From Vandiemenella viatica (Eukaryota; Arthropoda; Insecta; Orthoptera; Morabidae): a DNA stretch of 64,000 nucleotides. Location of the stretch: assembly GCA_031002005.1 (NCBI GenBank), contig JARYHS010013630.1:233313539-233377538 (forward strand), in the 5' to 3' direction. Below the pieces are notes generated by a model. The model was given only the letters and a program-made list of their open reading frames with translations, was not told where the DNA came from and did no database searches. Positions within the stretch are counted from its first letter, which is position 1; each line of letters starts with the position of its first letter. Made by a program: the position numbers and the translations under genes. Positions 46,884-58,304 of the stretch are shown here, piece by piece.

Positions 46884-47210
46884 CTTAATTTAATTCAATT
46901 TAATTTCATTGCGATGGAGTGCACGCTCCGGTGGCAATTTTTATACACAACCAATTTTTTTTTTTTTTTTTTTTTTTGTACCAGCCTACTTTTTCCCTCT
47001 ACGAATTTTAATTTTAAATTCTTTCGACGTTTGTGGGTAAATTATTCATTATTTCACTTCATAATTTACTCAATCCCTGACTCCATTATCTATGAAAGAA
47101 AATTTCCCCGCATTCTTATGATTTAAATCCATTGCCAGCTTGTGGTCATGGTCATCTTTTCCCTTCCAATTCTTCCACCAATATCGTTGCACGTCTCATC
47201 AGTTATTTTT
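46884..47210 (-). mobile_element. LINE 3' tail, TTAAA-tailed family, copy 3 (longest)
   Basis: On the plus strand a (TTTAA) microsatellite is followed by GGAGTGCACGCTCCGGTGGC, in which GGAG pairs with CTCC, then a T run of 23 (46955-46977) and AT-rich sequence. The segment at 47160-47210 shares words such as CCACCAATATC with 16.54-16.59 kb, downstream of the LINE reverse transcriptase relic there. That ties this tail to the same LINE family, by inference. An open frame at 46839-47126 is a by-product. Confidence 0.5.
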
Positions 47211-48499
47211 TTTTTAATTTCCGGGAATATTAAAAACCACAAAAGTGAAATTACCAGGTGATTTGCTAGTTCAGTTACATGCCATGATTGAATTTTGTAC
47301 GTATTAATATTTGCCTGGCGCTATAGTCCTTTAAAAAAGTAATACCCTGTAGAAGTGTAAATATTTTTCTTGTCTGCGAACCCAAACATTTTCTTCTCAT
47401 TTTGTGAAACGCTGTGATTTGTATATATATTATAGGCACCAGTTTCGTTAGGACTGGTTTTTAAAGTTAGGAAACAGAAGAAGATAACATTCTGTATTTT
47501 ACTTCCGTTAGCTCTTCATTGATATGTAAGAGACATTCTGGAATATTCTCAGGATGGTTTTGTACTAGCAGTCTAAAATGCTTTTGCAACAGAACTTATA
47601 GTTTTATACTTATTGGGGTGCTGTTAATTATTATTTAGGATCTTCACTTTCCAGGTCTTTTTGAGGATGGTTATTTTTTGCTTTATTTTATTTTGGAATA
47701 AAAATTTTGATATAGATATTTCAATCCTTACAACTATGACTTGCTTCAATCTTCCGATCGTGATGTAATCTTGAAATGAGGATACTCACCTGGAATGATG
47801 ATGCAGTAGAGAATATTGTGGTTAAATAGAATAACTAGTGTCTTATATCCCATTATTATTGGACTGTGCAAAAAGAAGCAGAAACCAAAAATTGTTTTGC
47901 AAATACTGATTGAATTTCTTGCTAGTAAATCAAGCCAAAATTGGAGATTGGGTGTTACACTCAGATAGCTTCCTGGTTAATATAATCATGGAAATCATAG
48001 TTTCAATTTAATTACTTTCTGTCCTGCTGTTACCAGCACTATCTTGCAGCGGTAAGTGGTGAGCTGATGTTGCCAGCGCTTCCTCTGCATGTCCATCAGG
48101 TATAGTGTCATTGCCCTAAAGCAGATCAGAGACTCCTTTACGAGTCACTGGGTCACAGGGAAATGGTGGCCAGTTCCTTTTCATCGCGCATCCGTGAATA
48201 AATTTATGCTCCTACTTACAATTTGTTTTTTGTGTTGTGTACACGAAGGGGAAGTAATGAAGAGGTTGAATCCCGGTGCTGGCATCTCCTGAGATACACC
48301 AGGAAACCAGGGTTACCAAGTGTAATGCCTTGTCTGAAGTAGAAAACACCGTCAACAGTACCGTATAACCTCAGTCTGAATGCAGTGCAGTGTTTTCTTC
48401 ATATTCAAACGAGGACTTTGGAATACAATTTAGTGAGTAAGAAGTGTGCACCACCTCCTTTAATATCATGCTTGCCAAATACCATATGCTGCTCGAACA
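47211..48499. other. Mostly AT-rich DNA, one moderate-GC patch
   Basis: A patch at 48.03-48.30 kb with balanced composition could be a repeat copy but was not recognised. No gene. Confidence 0.4.
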
Positions 48500-48650
48500 T
48501 TGTAAGGCTCGCCGGCATCGGACATGGGTGGTTTTAATTAAGTATTGTGCTCATCATGTGTTGGCCTCACTTTAGTGTTACACAGTCACTTAAGAAAATC
48601 ATAAGGTAATAGTCAGAATAATATAAACTGGAGCTGGCTAAAAGGTCACA
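48500..48650 (+). mobile_element. SINE family C, partial copy
   Basis: GGGTGGTTTTAATTAAGTATTG here matches ATGGATGGTTTTAACTAAGC-type words that follow the B box of the copy at 57.9 kb, and several following words are shared. The tRNA-like head is eroded: the B-box position reads GGCATCGGAC. Assignment rests on the shared body. Confidence 0.45.
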
Positions 48651-48899
48651 GGGATCAAAGGGCATATTTTTAATCAAAATGATTAAAAAATACCACATGA
48701 AAAAAAAATTATATCTTCATGGCAGAGTTTCAATTCTGCGTCGTATTGGCGAAGTACTCGTAGTTCCTTATTCGGTATCTAGACGAGAATAGAACTGTAG
48801 AAAAGTTATGTGTGTGCATGAAATTTATTAAAAAAAGAATTATTGCGTTGTATAGCATAACCGAAATAACTGGAATTATTTTCTATTTGTCTGTATTTC

Positions 48900-49045
48900 T
48901 GTCTGTCTATTCGGGCTTCTCATAATTACCAATGGACGGATTTTAATGAAAGTACACATAGCAACAGCTTATGTAGTCGGTCAGAATATAGGATACCTTT
49001 TATCCTAATATAGTACAAAGTTCCTGAAAATATTGAGTCCAAAAT

Positions 49046-49080
<35 letters not shown>

Positions 49081-49140
49081 ATCATGCTAATGGATGAATT
49101 TTAGTAAAACTGAACATAGTGAAAGTTTAAGTTATCAGGT
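48900..49140. repeat. Two diverged copies of one segment around a 32-nt poly-T run
   Basis: The stretch at about 48930-48980 (AATGGACGGATTTTAATGAAA) resembles the stretch at 49088-49138 (AATGGATGAATTTTAGTAAAA) in the same orientation, with the T run 49047-49078 between them. The first copy continues with AGGATACCTTTTATCC, a short palindrome. I recall similar wording in widespread invertebrate repeats but cannot name the family. Confidence 0.45.
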
Positions 49141-50459
49141 AACGTGTTTTGTATCGATCTGTGCCATATTTCGTACATGATACACAGACTAAAACAGTAT
49201 TTTTTAATTATTTTTTTTTAAGTGTGTGCACGGATCAAGCAAGAACAAACCATTTCACCGAAAATGTACGTAGTGAGAAGCTGTACATAGAACAACATTG
49301 TCATGTAAGTAATACCTTACGTTATGTTTCGTAGAGAATTAAAGAAAAGTTCGTTAATTTATTTGTTCCTTGAAAGAATCAAACCATTTATTATTGTCTG
49401 GTGGAAGCCTTATCGCAGTCAAAATTTTTACCCCGATTAGCCGTATGTACTCGATAGTAAAGTATTTATTTCGTACATACTATAACAGAATAATTTTATA
49501 TAGTTGTTTCGGTCTGTTCGTACATACGCTAGGCAGTGCACCTGAAGGTTGGCTTGCAGGTAAGCGCTGTAGGCAATATTGAAGTCAGCCTTTAAGTCAT
49601 CAACAGATACAAAATCTTCCAAATAAGTAGCACTATCAATGGGGACGAGAGAATAAAGTGAGGTTCAAAAATGTGTTTAAAACATTACATGCTACCTAAC
49701 ATTGAATTAGAAGAGGAGATGGAAGAAAGAGGAATAACATGTTTATTCCTCTGCTTTTTCTTACCCAGCCAACATTTCTTTAATAGTTTATCTGTGAATT
49801 ACCAGCACAAAACTCAAATTCCTCTTTCACGAAATTGTGAGTTCAACTAGTGTAAAATATAAGTCGTACGCATATGCGAATTAAAATGAATAAAACGATG
49901 TCGAGTGGTCTCAGAGGTTAATTTCTTATAATGAAATATAATAGAATAATAAAAGTTTTTTGTAACAGATTTTTTTCCGGTTGCTCAAAGATGTAAAAAT
50001 TCATAACTACAAATTACCTTCCCTAATAATGATAGAATGTATTTTCTTGCTCCTAGCTGGTTGGCTAATGGTCACTGAAAAATGAAGAGACCAAACGAAG
50101 GACTCACATCACTGACTGTAGAGACGAACTGGTCTATCCTTTTCTGACAGATATCTAGCTAAACTTATATAATACCCTGCATAAATACTGAGATATTATT
50201 TATTTTATTTTAAAAAAGTACGAATATGTAAGCAGTGGGCCAACAGTGACGAAGTGAGATAAACTTGTCGTACGCTGGGACGCTTCTAGGAAGATCCCTG
50301 TTTGTATCTGGTATTCAGGTGCACTTTAAACGTCGCTGTCCCAATAATAGGATTTTTGTATGCTTTTAATTATCTAGTGAAAATCGGTGGCGCATTCATT
50401 TTATCTCAAAAGCCTCGTAATCTAATCAGATAATCCTTCCTGAAAAAGGGTACTTTCGA
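49141..50459. other. AT-rich DNA, nothing identified
   Basis: Only short open frames. No repeat family recognised. Confidence 0.5.
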
Positions 50460-50465
50460 TTTTGC

Positions 50466-50600
50466 ATTGAATCCGAAGCACGGAAGCATTCTACCCTACA
50501 TCACAAACTGAATGATGGCTTTAACGTAGGTGAAGCACGAGTTAAGAAACTTTAAAAATGCCAGGCAAGAGTGGGGCGAAAAAGGGTATTCTAGAACCAC
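50466..50600 (-). mobile_element. SINE family B, fragment
   Basis: GAATCCGAAGCACGGAAGC at about 50469-50487 matches the body of the minus-strand SINE B at 17.87-17.90 kb (GAATCCGAATCACGGAAGC). The head with A and B boxes is not preserved, so this is a truncated or decayed copy. Confidence 0.5.
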
Positions 50601-50619
50601 CAAACCACGGCTGAGCCGA

Positions 50620-50910
50620 TGTAAGATGTTTTTAACTTGGGTCCACCTTGGAACACTCGCGGGGCAGTAATGGAGGAACAGTGCCCGTAGCGAGGAGACA
50701 TGCGTCACTGGTCCGCCCGCCATCTGTCACCGGACATGGCTCTTGGCTTTTGGCAGAGGCAAGAGAGAGTAGAGAAATGGAGGAGGCGGGAGAGAGCGGC
50801 TCGCTCCATAGCGCGAGACGGATTAATGGGGACCTAGCGACCCGCACGCAGTAGGCATTACCAGGGACAGACGCGAGACCAAGGTCAATAGTCACACGTC
50901 CACGGGACCA
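50620..50910. other. GC-rich block, unassigned
   Basis: GC-rich with overlapping open frames on both strands (68 and 107 codons), rich in GAGA-type purine words. No domain or repeat family was recognised. Confidence 0.3.
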
Positions 50911-51047
50911 GAATGAACCAAGTATCATTGTCATACCGTATAAGAGCACCATCAATGTGATATTTCTATCTCAAACTCCTGTACATCTGGGAAATAATTG
51001 TGTTATCAAACGAGGCTAACTTTAATATATGATTTCTTTTCGGCTTA

Positions 51048-51260
51048 CGGCTCTTTATGCCTCGTGGACCTCGAGGTAATAAGAGGCGGGAAAGGACTAG
51101 GAGCAAGGAACAGTACGGAATTCAGGCATGTAGTTTTGAAGAGACTACCCAGTGTTTTGAGGAAACCATGGAAAACCCAAATCTGGATGGTCGCGGACGA
51201 GGATTTTAACCTGCGACCTCCCGAATCCAATGCCAGAGCGTTGCCGCTCACCCACCACGC
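51048..51260 (-). mobile_element. SINE family A, copy 4
   Basis: The minus-strand head CCGAGCGTGGTGGGTGAGCGG is well preserved; the B box is mutated (GGTTAAAATCC). TCGGCTTA occurs at 51040-51047 and 51261-51268, which looks like an 8-bp target-site duplication, although part of it overlaps the usual head sequence. The body follows the family pattern. Confidence 0.72.
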
Positions 51261-51615
51261 TCGGCTTAGCGATGGTGACATCCAGTAAGAAAATATCGTT
51301 TTTGTATTGTCTACGTCTAGATTGAATCCCTAGGGTCAACTATATGTAATTGAAATTTATTTGTATATGCTAGCTAATACTTATTAACCATGAGGAATAT
51401 AACAAGTTGTCCACAACAATTATTCCCTGCTTTGTGACTGCACTTTGGATTTCAGCTTAAGGATAAAACCAATTTAATACCATTTGACATGTTAAAAGTC
51501 GGATTTAATCAGAAAGTATATTAAGACATTTTCCAACAAAATTTACTATCATAATTCTGTTACTTGTAGAATGTCAATATCAATTGTTGATAATTTGTTA
51601 CTTGCTATTTGACAC

Positions 51616-53290
51616 ACTGGGAATTGCACCACTTTGGTAACCTTCGAGAAACTGGTACTAAGATGTTGAAATTTACATCAGTCGCTTCGTCAATATGTCC
51701 TCTTCACGTTTTGCGATCATACATTGCGGAAAAGTCGCTAGAAATTTGATTAAAAATGCCGAAATATAGCATGACGCACAGCCGTTACCTGCCGCCAACG
51801 TTGAAAAAATCAGTGACAGTTTCTTAAAATGTTGATTTAATCCTTTGTTGTAATGTTTTCATGCCTTTCAGCTATACTCCGTTGTAATAAGTCGCAGAAA
51901 ATCGACAAACAGGCAATATTTATCCGAGCTGTAATACGGTGATGCCCGCCATCTACATAGCAACGAGCAACCAGAGATAATCGGTTGCTTGCATTGTAAA
52001 CAAATACTCCATTCCGTGTAGGATGCCGCATAGCCAAAATTTCGTATTTTTTTTTTTTTACTTGGTCCAGGCCGTATTTCAACCTAACCACGATTTCTAT
52101 GACAAAACGAAACTGTTCTACATCTACATCTACATCTATACTCTGCAATTCACAATTACCACCAATCCTAATACAATGCATTCCAATACCGAACAGAACG
52201 AGGAAAGAAAGAATACATAAATACGGTATCTTATTTCTCGAATCTTATCCCTCCTGTCATTGCTACCTAAATAAGTTGGCGGAAGAAGTATTTCGTTGCA
52301 CTCGTAAACTAAAGATTTTCGCATATTCTCCAACAAATTCAAACGAAAACGACGTCGTCTGTCCGCCAAACAATCCCAGCCCAACCCACGTATCAGCTCT
52401 GTGACACTTACATAAGGACTATAACTAGCGGTCACGAATCGAGCGGATCTCCTCTGTACTTTCTCTAACGTGTCAATAAATCCCTTGCGATACGGATCCC
52501 AAATTGCACAACAGTATTCAAAAAGCGAACGCACTAGTGTTTTGTACGCTATTTCCTTTGTATGAGCATTACAACTTCTCAAAATACGATCTATAAAACG
52601 TAGTTTAGAATTAGCTTTGCCTACGGCGGAAGTTATGTGCAAGTCCCATTTCATGTTGCTTTGCATTGTTACGCCTAGATACTTCAGGGAATCCACAGTG
52701 TCAACAACTGATTTGTTAACTTAGTACTCGTGAGCAAATGGGGTCTTTTTATTACTTATTTGCATTGCCTTGCACATTTTGCAGTTAAGTGTAAGCTGCC
52801 ATTTACGGCACCATTCCGAAATAATATCCAGATCGTGCTGAATTTCTAAGCAATCGTCAGAGCACCTCACTTTCCTATAAAATCACATCTTGCAATTAAC
52901 GTTGTCACCGAGATCGTTTATAAAAATTAAGAAAAGAAGTGGTCCTATTACACTTCCTTGAGGAATCCCTGATGTAAGATCTAGCTTTGAAGAAGCTTCC
53001 CCGTGAAAAAACGAAATACTGCGACCGACCAGTTAGAAAATCGCGTATCCATTCGTTTAGGTTGAAATGATCCCGGTACCGACAATTTTTTATGTTATTT
53101 TAGCAGTGCTGATAGCATTTAGCAGTTGGTCAGTCTTTCATATTTCGGCATTTTTAATTAAATTTCTAGCTACTTTTCCGCAATGTATGATCGCAAAACG
53201 TGAAGAGGACATGTTGACGAAGCGACTGATGTAAATTTCAACAGTTTCTGAAAGGTTACCAAAAGTGGTGCGGTTCCCGACACACTGCAG
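51616..53290. repeat. Long inverted repeat enclosing a LINE copy
   Basis: The arm at about 51616-51770 recurs in reverse at about 53140-53290. Shared words include GCACCACTTT, GAAATTTACATCAGTCGCTT, CCTCTTCACGTTTTGCGATC and GCGGAAAAGT. By eye, roughly nine in ten positions agree, apart from a short extra segment in the left arm. Between the arms lie about 350 bp of unassigned sequence and a truncated LINE. A DNA transposon with inverted ends into which a LINE jumped is the simplest model. I could not establish terminal bases or a target duplication. Confidence 0.75.
52117..53080 (-). mobile_element. 5'-truncated LINE, second copy, catalytic box deleted
   Basis: This copy extends further 5' than the one at 32.2 kb. 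On the minus strand it encodes SGIPQGSVIGPLLFLIFIND (reverse transcriptase), then EIQHDLDIISEWCRKWQLTL, DSLKYLGVTMQ, KWDLHITSAVGKA and FRLNLLENMRKS, and ends in a (GATGTA) microsatellite at 52118-52140. Where the ADD active-site box should lie, after the FIND block, the sequence jumps directly to FYRKV with a stop; about two dozen bases appear to be missing. Another stop follows near 52721. The copy is therefore dead. Confidence 0.8.
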
Positions 53291-56200
53291 CATTGTCTTT
53301 TTAAAACTGTTGACTGCAAGGGATCAAATATATACATACCCTTAATGAGCAATAACTGGAACCCGCCGACCCTCATAATGTCTACTGAGTAGCTTCCTAC
53401 AAATGCAGAGCACCACCAGATCGTTGAAAGCGCATTTTATGTTAATAGTCTCTCCTAAGGAACGGGTTGGAAATTATGGACACACGCTTGTCCAGCCATG
53501 TAATACGCGAGTGATATTTTTCTCAGCCAGAGGAAACGAATTTCCTGACTTATAATAATATCATGCTGTTCTGAAAAGTTCAATGTACCAAGTGTTCAAT
53601 ACTTCTTTCAGCTTTGGTAAAATCTAATACTACGTCTCACTTTGCCAAATAATCTCTTCACCTGAGTCAAATATAATGTATTTAGAGGATAATCCTTGTA
53701 ATGACTGTTTTCTCGGGTACAGCACTAGATTTTCATTCACCTTCGCCCCCAGCTCTTCAAACATAACAGGCCAAAGCACAGACGTATGACAGAGGTACGA
53801 CAAAACAGGTGTTTCTTTGTAAATTTTGTAACTGCCTATCTGTATCTACTCTAAATTGTTTTGCTTTGGGTATTTTCAAGCGTATAACTTAGATAATATC
53901 TAATTTAAAACGAGTGTTTTCAGTAACATACATTTGATGGAAATAATCTTTACAAGCTTCAGCGTAACTGAAAAATAAATCAGTCTAACTGCAGCTACTT
54001 GAAGTGTTTCGCGGACAGATAACCTTATAGTCATACTTCGCTTTGTTTGTGCTATGTATCTTCTTAGTTTATGGTACATTTTTAAATTAAATATTTTGAA
54101 ATTTTTATAGATTTTTCTGTGTTAAAGGGAATTAAGTGTAACATTCCTATCAGTAAGATTCGAGAGATGTACTATGAAGATGATGCTACTGAATAGTTCA
54201 AACAACCTGTCGAAAAAAAACTTTTGTGTGTGTGCGTGTTTATAGAATTGTTTATTTTATTTTGAGTAGGTAGTAAATTGCCTTATTTATTATTATTACA
54301 GGTTGGATTAAAACATGAATTGGTGAATGACAACATTAGGCGTCGACATATTGCTTCGTAGCCAGCGAATAAATATGTAACATATAAAACTAACTAAACT
54401 TCTTTTATGTTCAGTAGTCGATGTACACTGCGTGCTGTTCAACTTTCTTTGAATTCAGTCTCGTGTGTATCTGGGTTACGACAAAAAATAAAGAGATGTG
54501 ACTTACCGGCTTTCTTTATTTCCTCAAGGATTCCCTTGTTATGATTTGTGGGGAAGAAAAGTTTAGCAATTTTTCAAGAAGCTTTACTCTAGAGGATAAG
54601 CTTTACATGAAGAACAGTGCTCCATAAATCCTTGTCAGCCTCTGGAACAGAAAACCAGTCTCTTTCCTCCCTTTTTATGTGTGTAATACGCCGCGCGATT
54701 GCTTGGTCTGTGAACACGTTTCAAACACTCCTCGCGATGAATGATGCTCCATAAAAGGGCACTTTTGTAAGAAACTCCTGACTACTAGCTTTTACTAGGC
54801 AACAGCGGTAACTAATGATTTTTAGTCCCTTTTTCTCTGTACAGTAAAAATTTTGTATTACTTCTTCTAATGAACGATACTATTCGGTTAGATGTGTAAA
54901 TCAAAGAATTTCCTTAAAAATTGGTTAAAAGACGATTTTTGAAAGCCTTCTATATGAAGAATGGCTGTAACAATTCCGTTTATCTTGAATTTATAACTAA
55001 CTAAAATAAAGAACGTTGACACTATGCCATCCGTAGTATCACATACTGTCAAGACTCATCGTTTTTAATTTTTTTGATTGTGAATATCAAACAAATTAAA
55101 TGAAACCCAATCGTAGATTCAGAAATTGAATAAACACATCAGTACTACAACTGTTTGAAAAGTACAGACATACATATATTTACTGCTACATTTCGCATCA
55201 ACAATTTCAGCTGATATTAATTACGCTCTTCAAAATAACATTCTTTCGGCGCTGAAAGTTGAGCTTATTATAAATTTCAGATGGCTTTGCAAAGAAAATC
55301 TGTAATATTTGCTAACAGTTCCAAGAAATGTTACTGTAAACTTTCTTTTTTAACAGGCCTAAAATTACTGTTCATAAACACAACAACGCCACTTATGTGC
55401 TATGCTCATTAGGTCCTTCAGTTCTGCTAATGAATTTCTGATCATTATTATCTCATGGTCGTTTTCAGTTTCTTTCAACTATACGAAAAGTTACAAGCAG
55501 TACACAGAATTGTATTTCGTAGTATACATTTCTCACTGACAATTTATATACTCGAATATCAAACATGTTTAATTTAACAGTTGGTTAGTTAACTGTGCCA
55601 CGGTGAAAATTGTGTTCTGGTTTACCGCACCTGGAGCATTTCTGTCATGATTTTCTCATCTAATGGATGCAACTAACAAAAGCCTGACTTCAACGGGGTC
55701 CATAATAAGCAACTTTCAGTAACGACTAACACCAAATAAGGGAGAAAAGTTAATCCGCACGTTTCAAAATGCGTTGTAAATCTTAAATCAAAATACAGAA
55801 TGATTCTTGTTGATAGCATGATTAAAACATCCGATTTGGTCGCCGGAAACGTAAAGATTGATTGAAATATGTTAAATGAAATGTTTCCCAACGGAATATT
55901 TTAATCAGACTATTACTGACGGACCCTATAAGTTATTAGTACATGCATAGCAGAGAATGCTTGTCACTCAATTAAAAATGAAGGTTTTTAATGTCTGTAT
56001 CGTGATCAACTTTGTGGCTGTTACCTATTCAATTATGTACTTGATAATTTCATTTATTTTGTGGTCCACTGACAGTAATTTTGACACACTTGTAGATATA
56101 TCACTTCTTTTTTCCAATTATTTATTGCTAACCCCAAAGTGTTGAATTATACTTACTTTGCCAAGTTATCGGTTCCCTTCTACATTAGGCATAAAAAATT

Positions 56201-56439
56201 CTCTATTCACATTACAAATCTCGATTACTTGTATGATTTTATCATTAATTTTAAAACAATTATGGCAAAAAATATTGATAGATTTACTGGTTTACTTTTT
56301 ATACAGATTTCTAAATTGCAATAACCTCCTTAATGTGTTATGAATTTTTTTCTCTTTTTAGTTATAAGTTTTTGCTTCATAAAATGATCAAACATTAAGT
56401 TTTGCGTCCTGCACTTTGAGTACACAAAAAATCCCAGTT
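53291..56439. other. Long AT-rich stretch, nothing identified
   Basis: About 3 kb without recognisable gene or repeat. Open frames are short and scattered over both strands. Confidence 0.5.
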
Positions 56440-56590
56440 ATTGAGCGGCAGTGCTCTGGCCTGGCATTCGGGAGAACTCGGACATGCAGAAATGACTCTA
56501 GGCAAATACCTGGACGGGTCCTTCGATAGGCTACGGCTGAATTCCTTCTTGGTCCTTGTCCTCGATGTATCTAATGCCTTCGACGTTAAA
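56440..56590 (+). mobile_element. SINE family A, copy 5 (internally deleted)
   Basis: The head TGAGCGGCAGTGCTCTGGCC and GCATTCGGGAG are followed directly by words from the middle and end of the family (GGCAAATACC, GACGTTAAAGTAA); the B box is missing. No poly-A tail or target duplication was seen. Confidence 0.6.
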
Positions 56591-56689
56591 GTAAAGTAAA
56601 AAGAAGATTAAAAGATGTGAACAAAAAAGGTAATCGATGTTAGTAAACGTTGAAATCACTATCCTTCGTTTTTTCTTTTCAGCCGAACA

Positions 56690-57115
56690 TGCAAAGCAGT
56701 GTGTCCTGTCCCCATTACAACTGCACAGCCCTAAAACTACGGCTCGTTTCGTTGGCGCAGGCGCCGCGCCAGCAGGTAGTGTTTGGCGCAGCCTTGTACA
56801 CCGCTCGTGTTAATTTGCCAGCCCGCTGGGCCATGAGATTGTTGCCGCACCTCACCTTACGGCCCGACAAACGGCCGCCGAGCCGCTGATACTTGGCGGT
56901 AATCCGCAGATTACGCCTGCAAACAACGCACACGACGCCGTCTGCGGGGACCATTGCCTACCTGCCGGCTGTCCGGACCAGGTGTCTGCGCGGAGCACTC
57001 CGCAGAGCACTGGCCAATCACAGACGCCTGTTCAACACGGAGATACTGTGGGCAGGAAATAACCGTCCCACTGCTACTTCTGCATTCGAATCATCTTCAG
57101 TAGCAAGATTCGAAT
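56690..57115. promoter_or_regulatory. CpG-rich block with a CCAAT box
   Basis: A dense CpG block in AT-rich surroundings, with GGCCAATCA at 57012-57020, a good NF-Y site, and GC-box-like words such as GGCGCCGCGCC. Open frames exist on both strands (79 codons each) with no known domain. It resembles a promoter-type CpG block, or a repeat of unknown family. There is no recognisable exon beside it, so function is uncertain. Confidence 0.28.
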
Positions 57116-57850
57116 AAAATGCAGCGTTCCGCCAAGCACAAATGCTTGTAATTGCCTTAGGTATATATATATATATATATTTGATGCCACGTTGTCAACA
57201 GCGAGTAAAGATTTCGCTGCTTTTACTTCACATTTATACTTAGTAAAGATATAGGTAGTTCCTATTGTTTGTACAGAAATTGCACGGTTAGAAAGACAAA
57301 GCATTCTTGAATGGTTGTTTAGTAAGGCGCGTAAGCTTCACGTCATAATTATACCAGCAGCTCGAAGAAACCCGTCGCAAACCTTTAATCCATAATTTCA
57401 GTTTGTTTTCAAGTTTCATGCGAGTCAGTGGCGGTTCAGACAGTTTTAAATTGTGGCCGATAAGATAATAATGTTCGGTTATCAGAAATGGTGCTGTCGA
57501 GGTACTGGAATGTACTATCATTCTTCCTATTCCAGGAACGTGCAATTATTGACACATAAAATTTCAATAATCCAGTTACAAACGTATTTGTTTGCAACTT
57601 TTTCAGCGTTCATTCTCTGGAGTTAAAAATTATCAATGCACGATTTGTCTGTTCATCGGTTGCGTTGTACAAGCTATTACCAAAGTCTTCATATAGAAGG
57701 ACTCAGTTATTTGTGCTGATGAAATTTGAAGTAGTACAATAAATACGATTCGTTACAATCCATGATTTTAATGCATTCTGTATGTCTGTTTCAATAGTAA
57801 ACACAAACATTAGTTACATTGTTTTTCAGTGAGATTCAATATGTTTTGTT
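57116..57850. other. AT-rich DNA with a (TA)n microsatellite
   Basis: The TA run is at about 57161-57181. No gene was recognised. Confidence 0.5.
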
Positions 57851-57851
57851 T

Positions 57852-58070
57852 CGGTCCTGACAGGGTAGGGGTTAGCAAGTTTGACTTACAATGTAGGAGT
57901 CGCCGGTTCGAGTCCAGCCTCGAGCATGGATGGTTTTAACTAAGCATTGTATTTAAACTGTATTTTAACTCACAATAGTGTACCTCAATTATATGAGCAA
58001 AACCCTGAGACAACAGTTATACAGGTAATTATATAAATTGGATACTGATAAATATTGTTTTATAGTAGAA
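57852..58070 (+). mobile_element. SINE family C, tRNA-like head with perfect B box
   Basis: GGTTCGAGTCC at 57905-57915 is a perfect pol III B box, preceded by an A-box-like GTAGGGGTTAGCAAG. The following words, such as ATGGATGGTTTTAACTAAGC, recur at 48.5 kb. The head does not continue into a tRNA acceptor stem, so this is a SINE and not a tRNA gene. The 3' end is approximate; no clear tail was seen. Confidence 0.6.
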
Positions 58071-58304
58071 TGACGAATGTAAATATGAAATAATTAAATT
58101 GTTATACTAAACAAAAATTGGATGTAAAATGTTCTTTGGTGATACTAACCTAGAACTGTCAGTACTTCAAATTAATTTCTTCTAGCATTGATACAGAAGT
58201 TCTTTAGCTGCTGTTTGCGGCTGGAGGTTGAATGATGGGAAATAAAGGTCGTGTGGTAGTAATGACAAGGTGACACGGTTTTGCTGGCTGAGCGTTAAAT
58301 TGGC

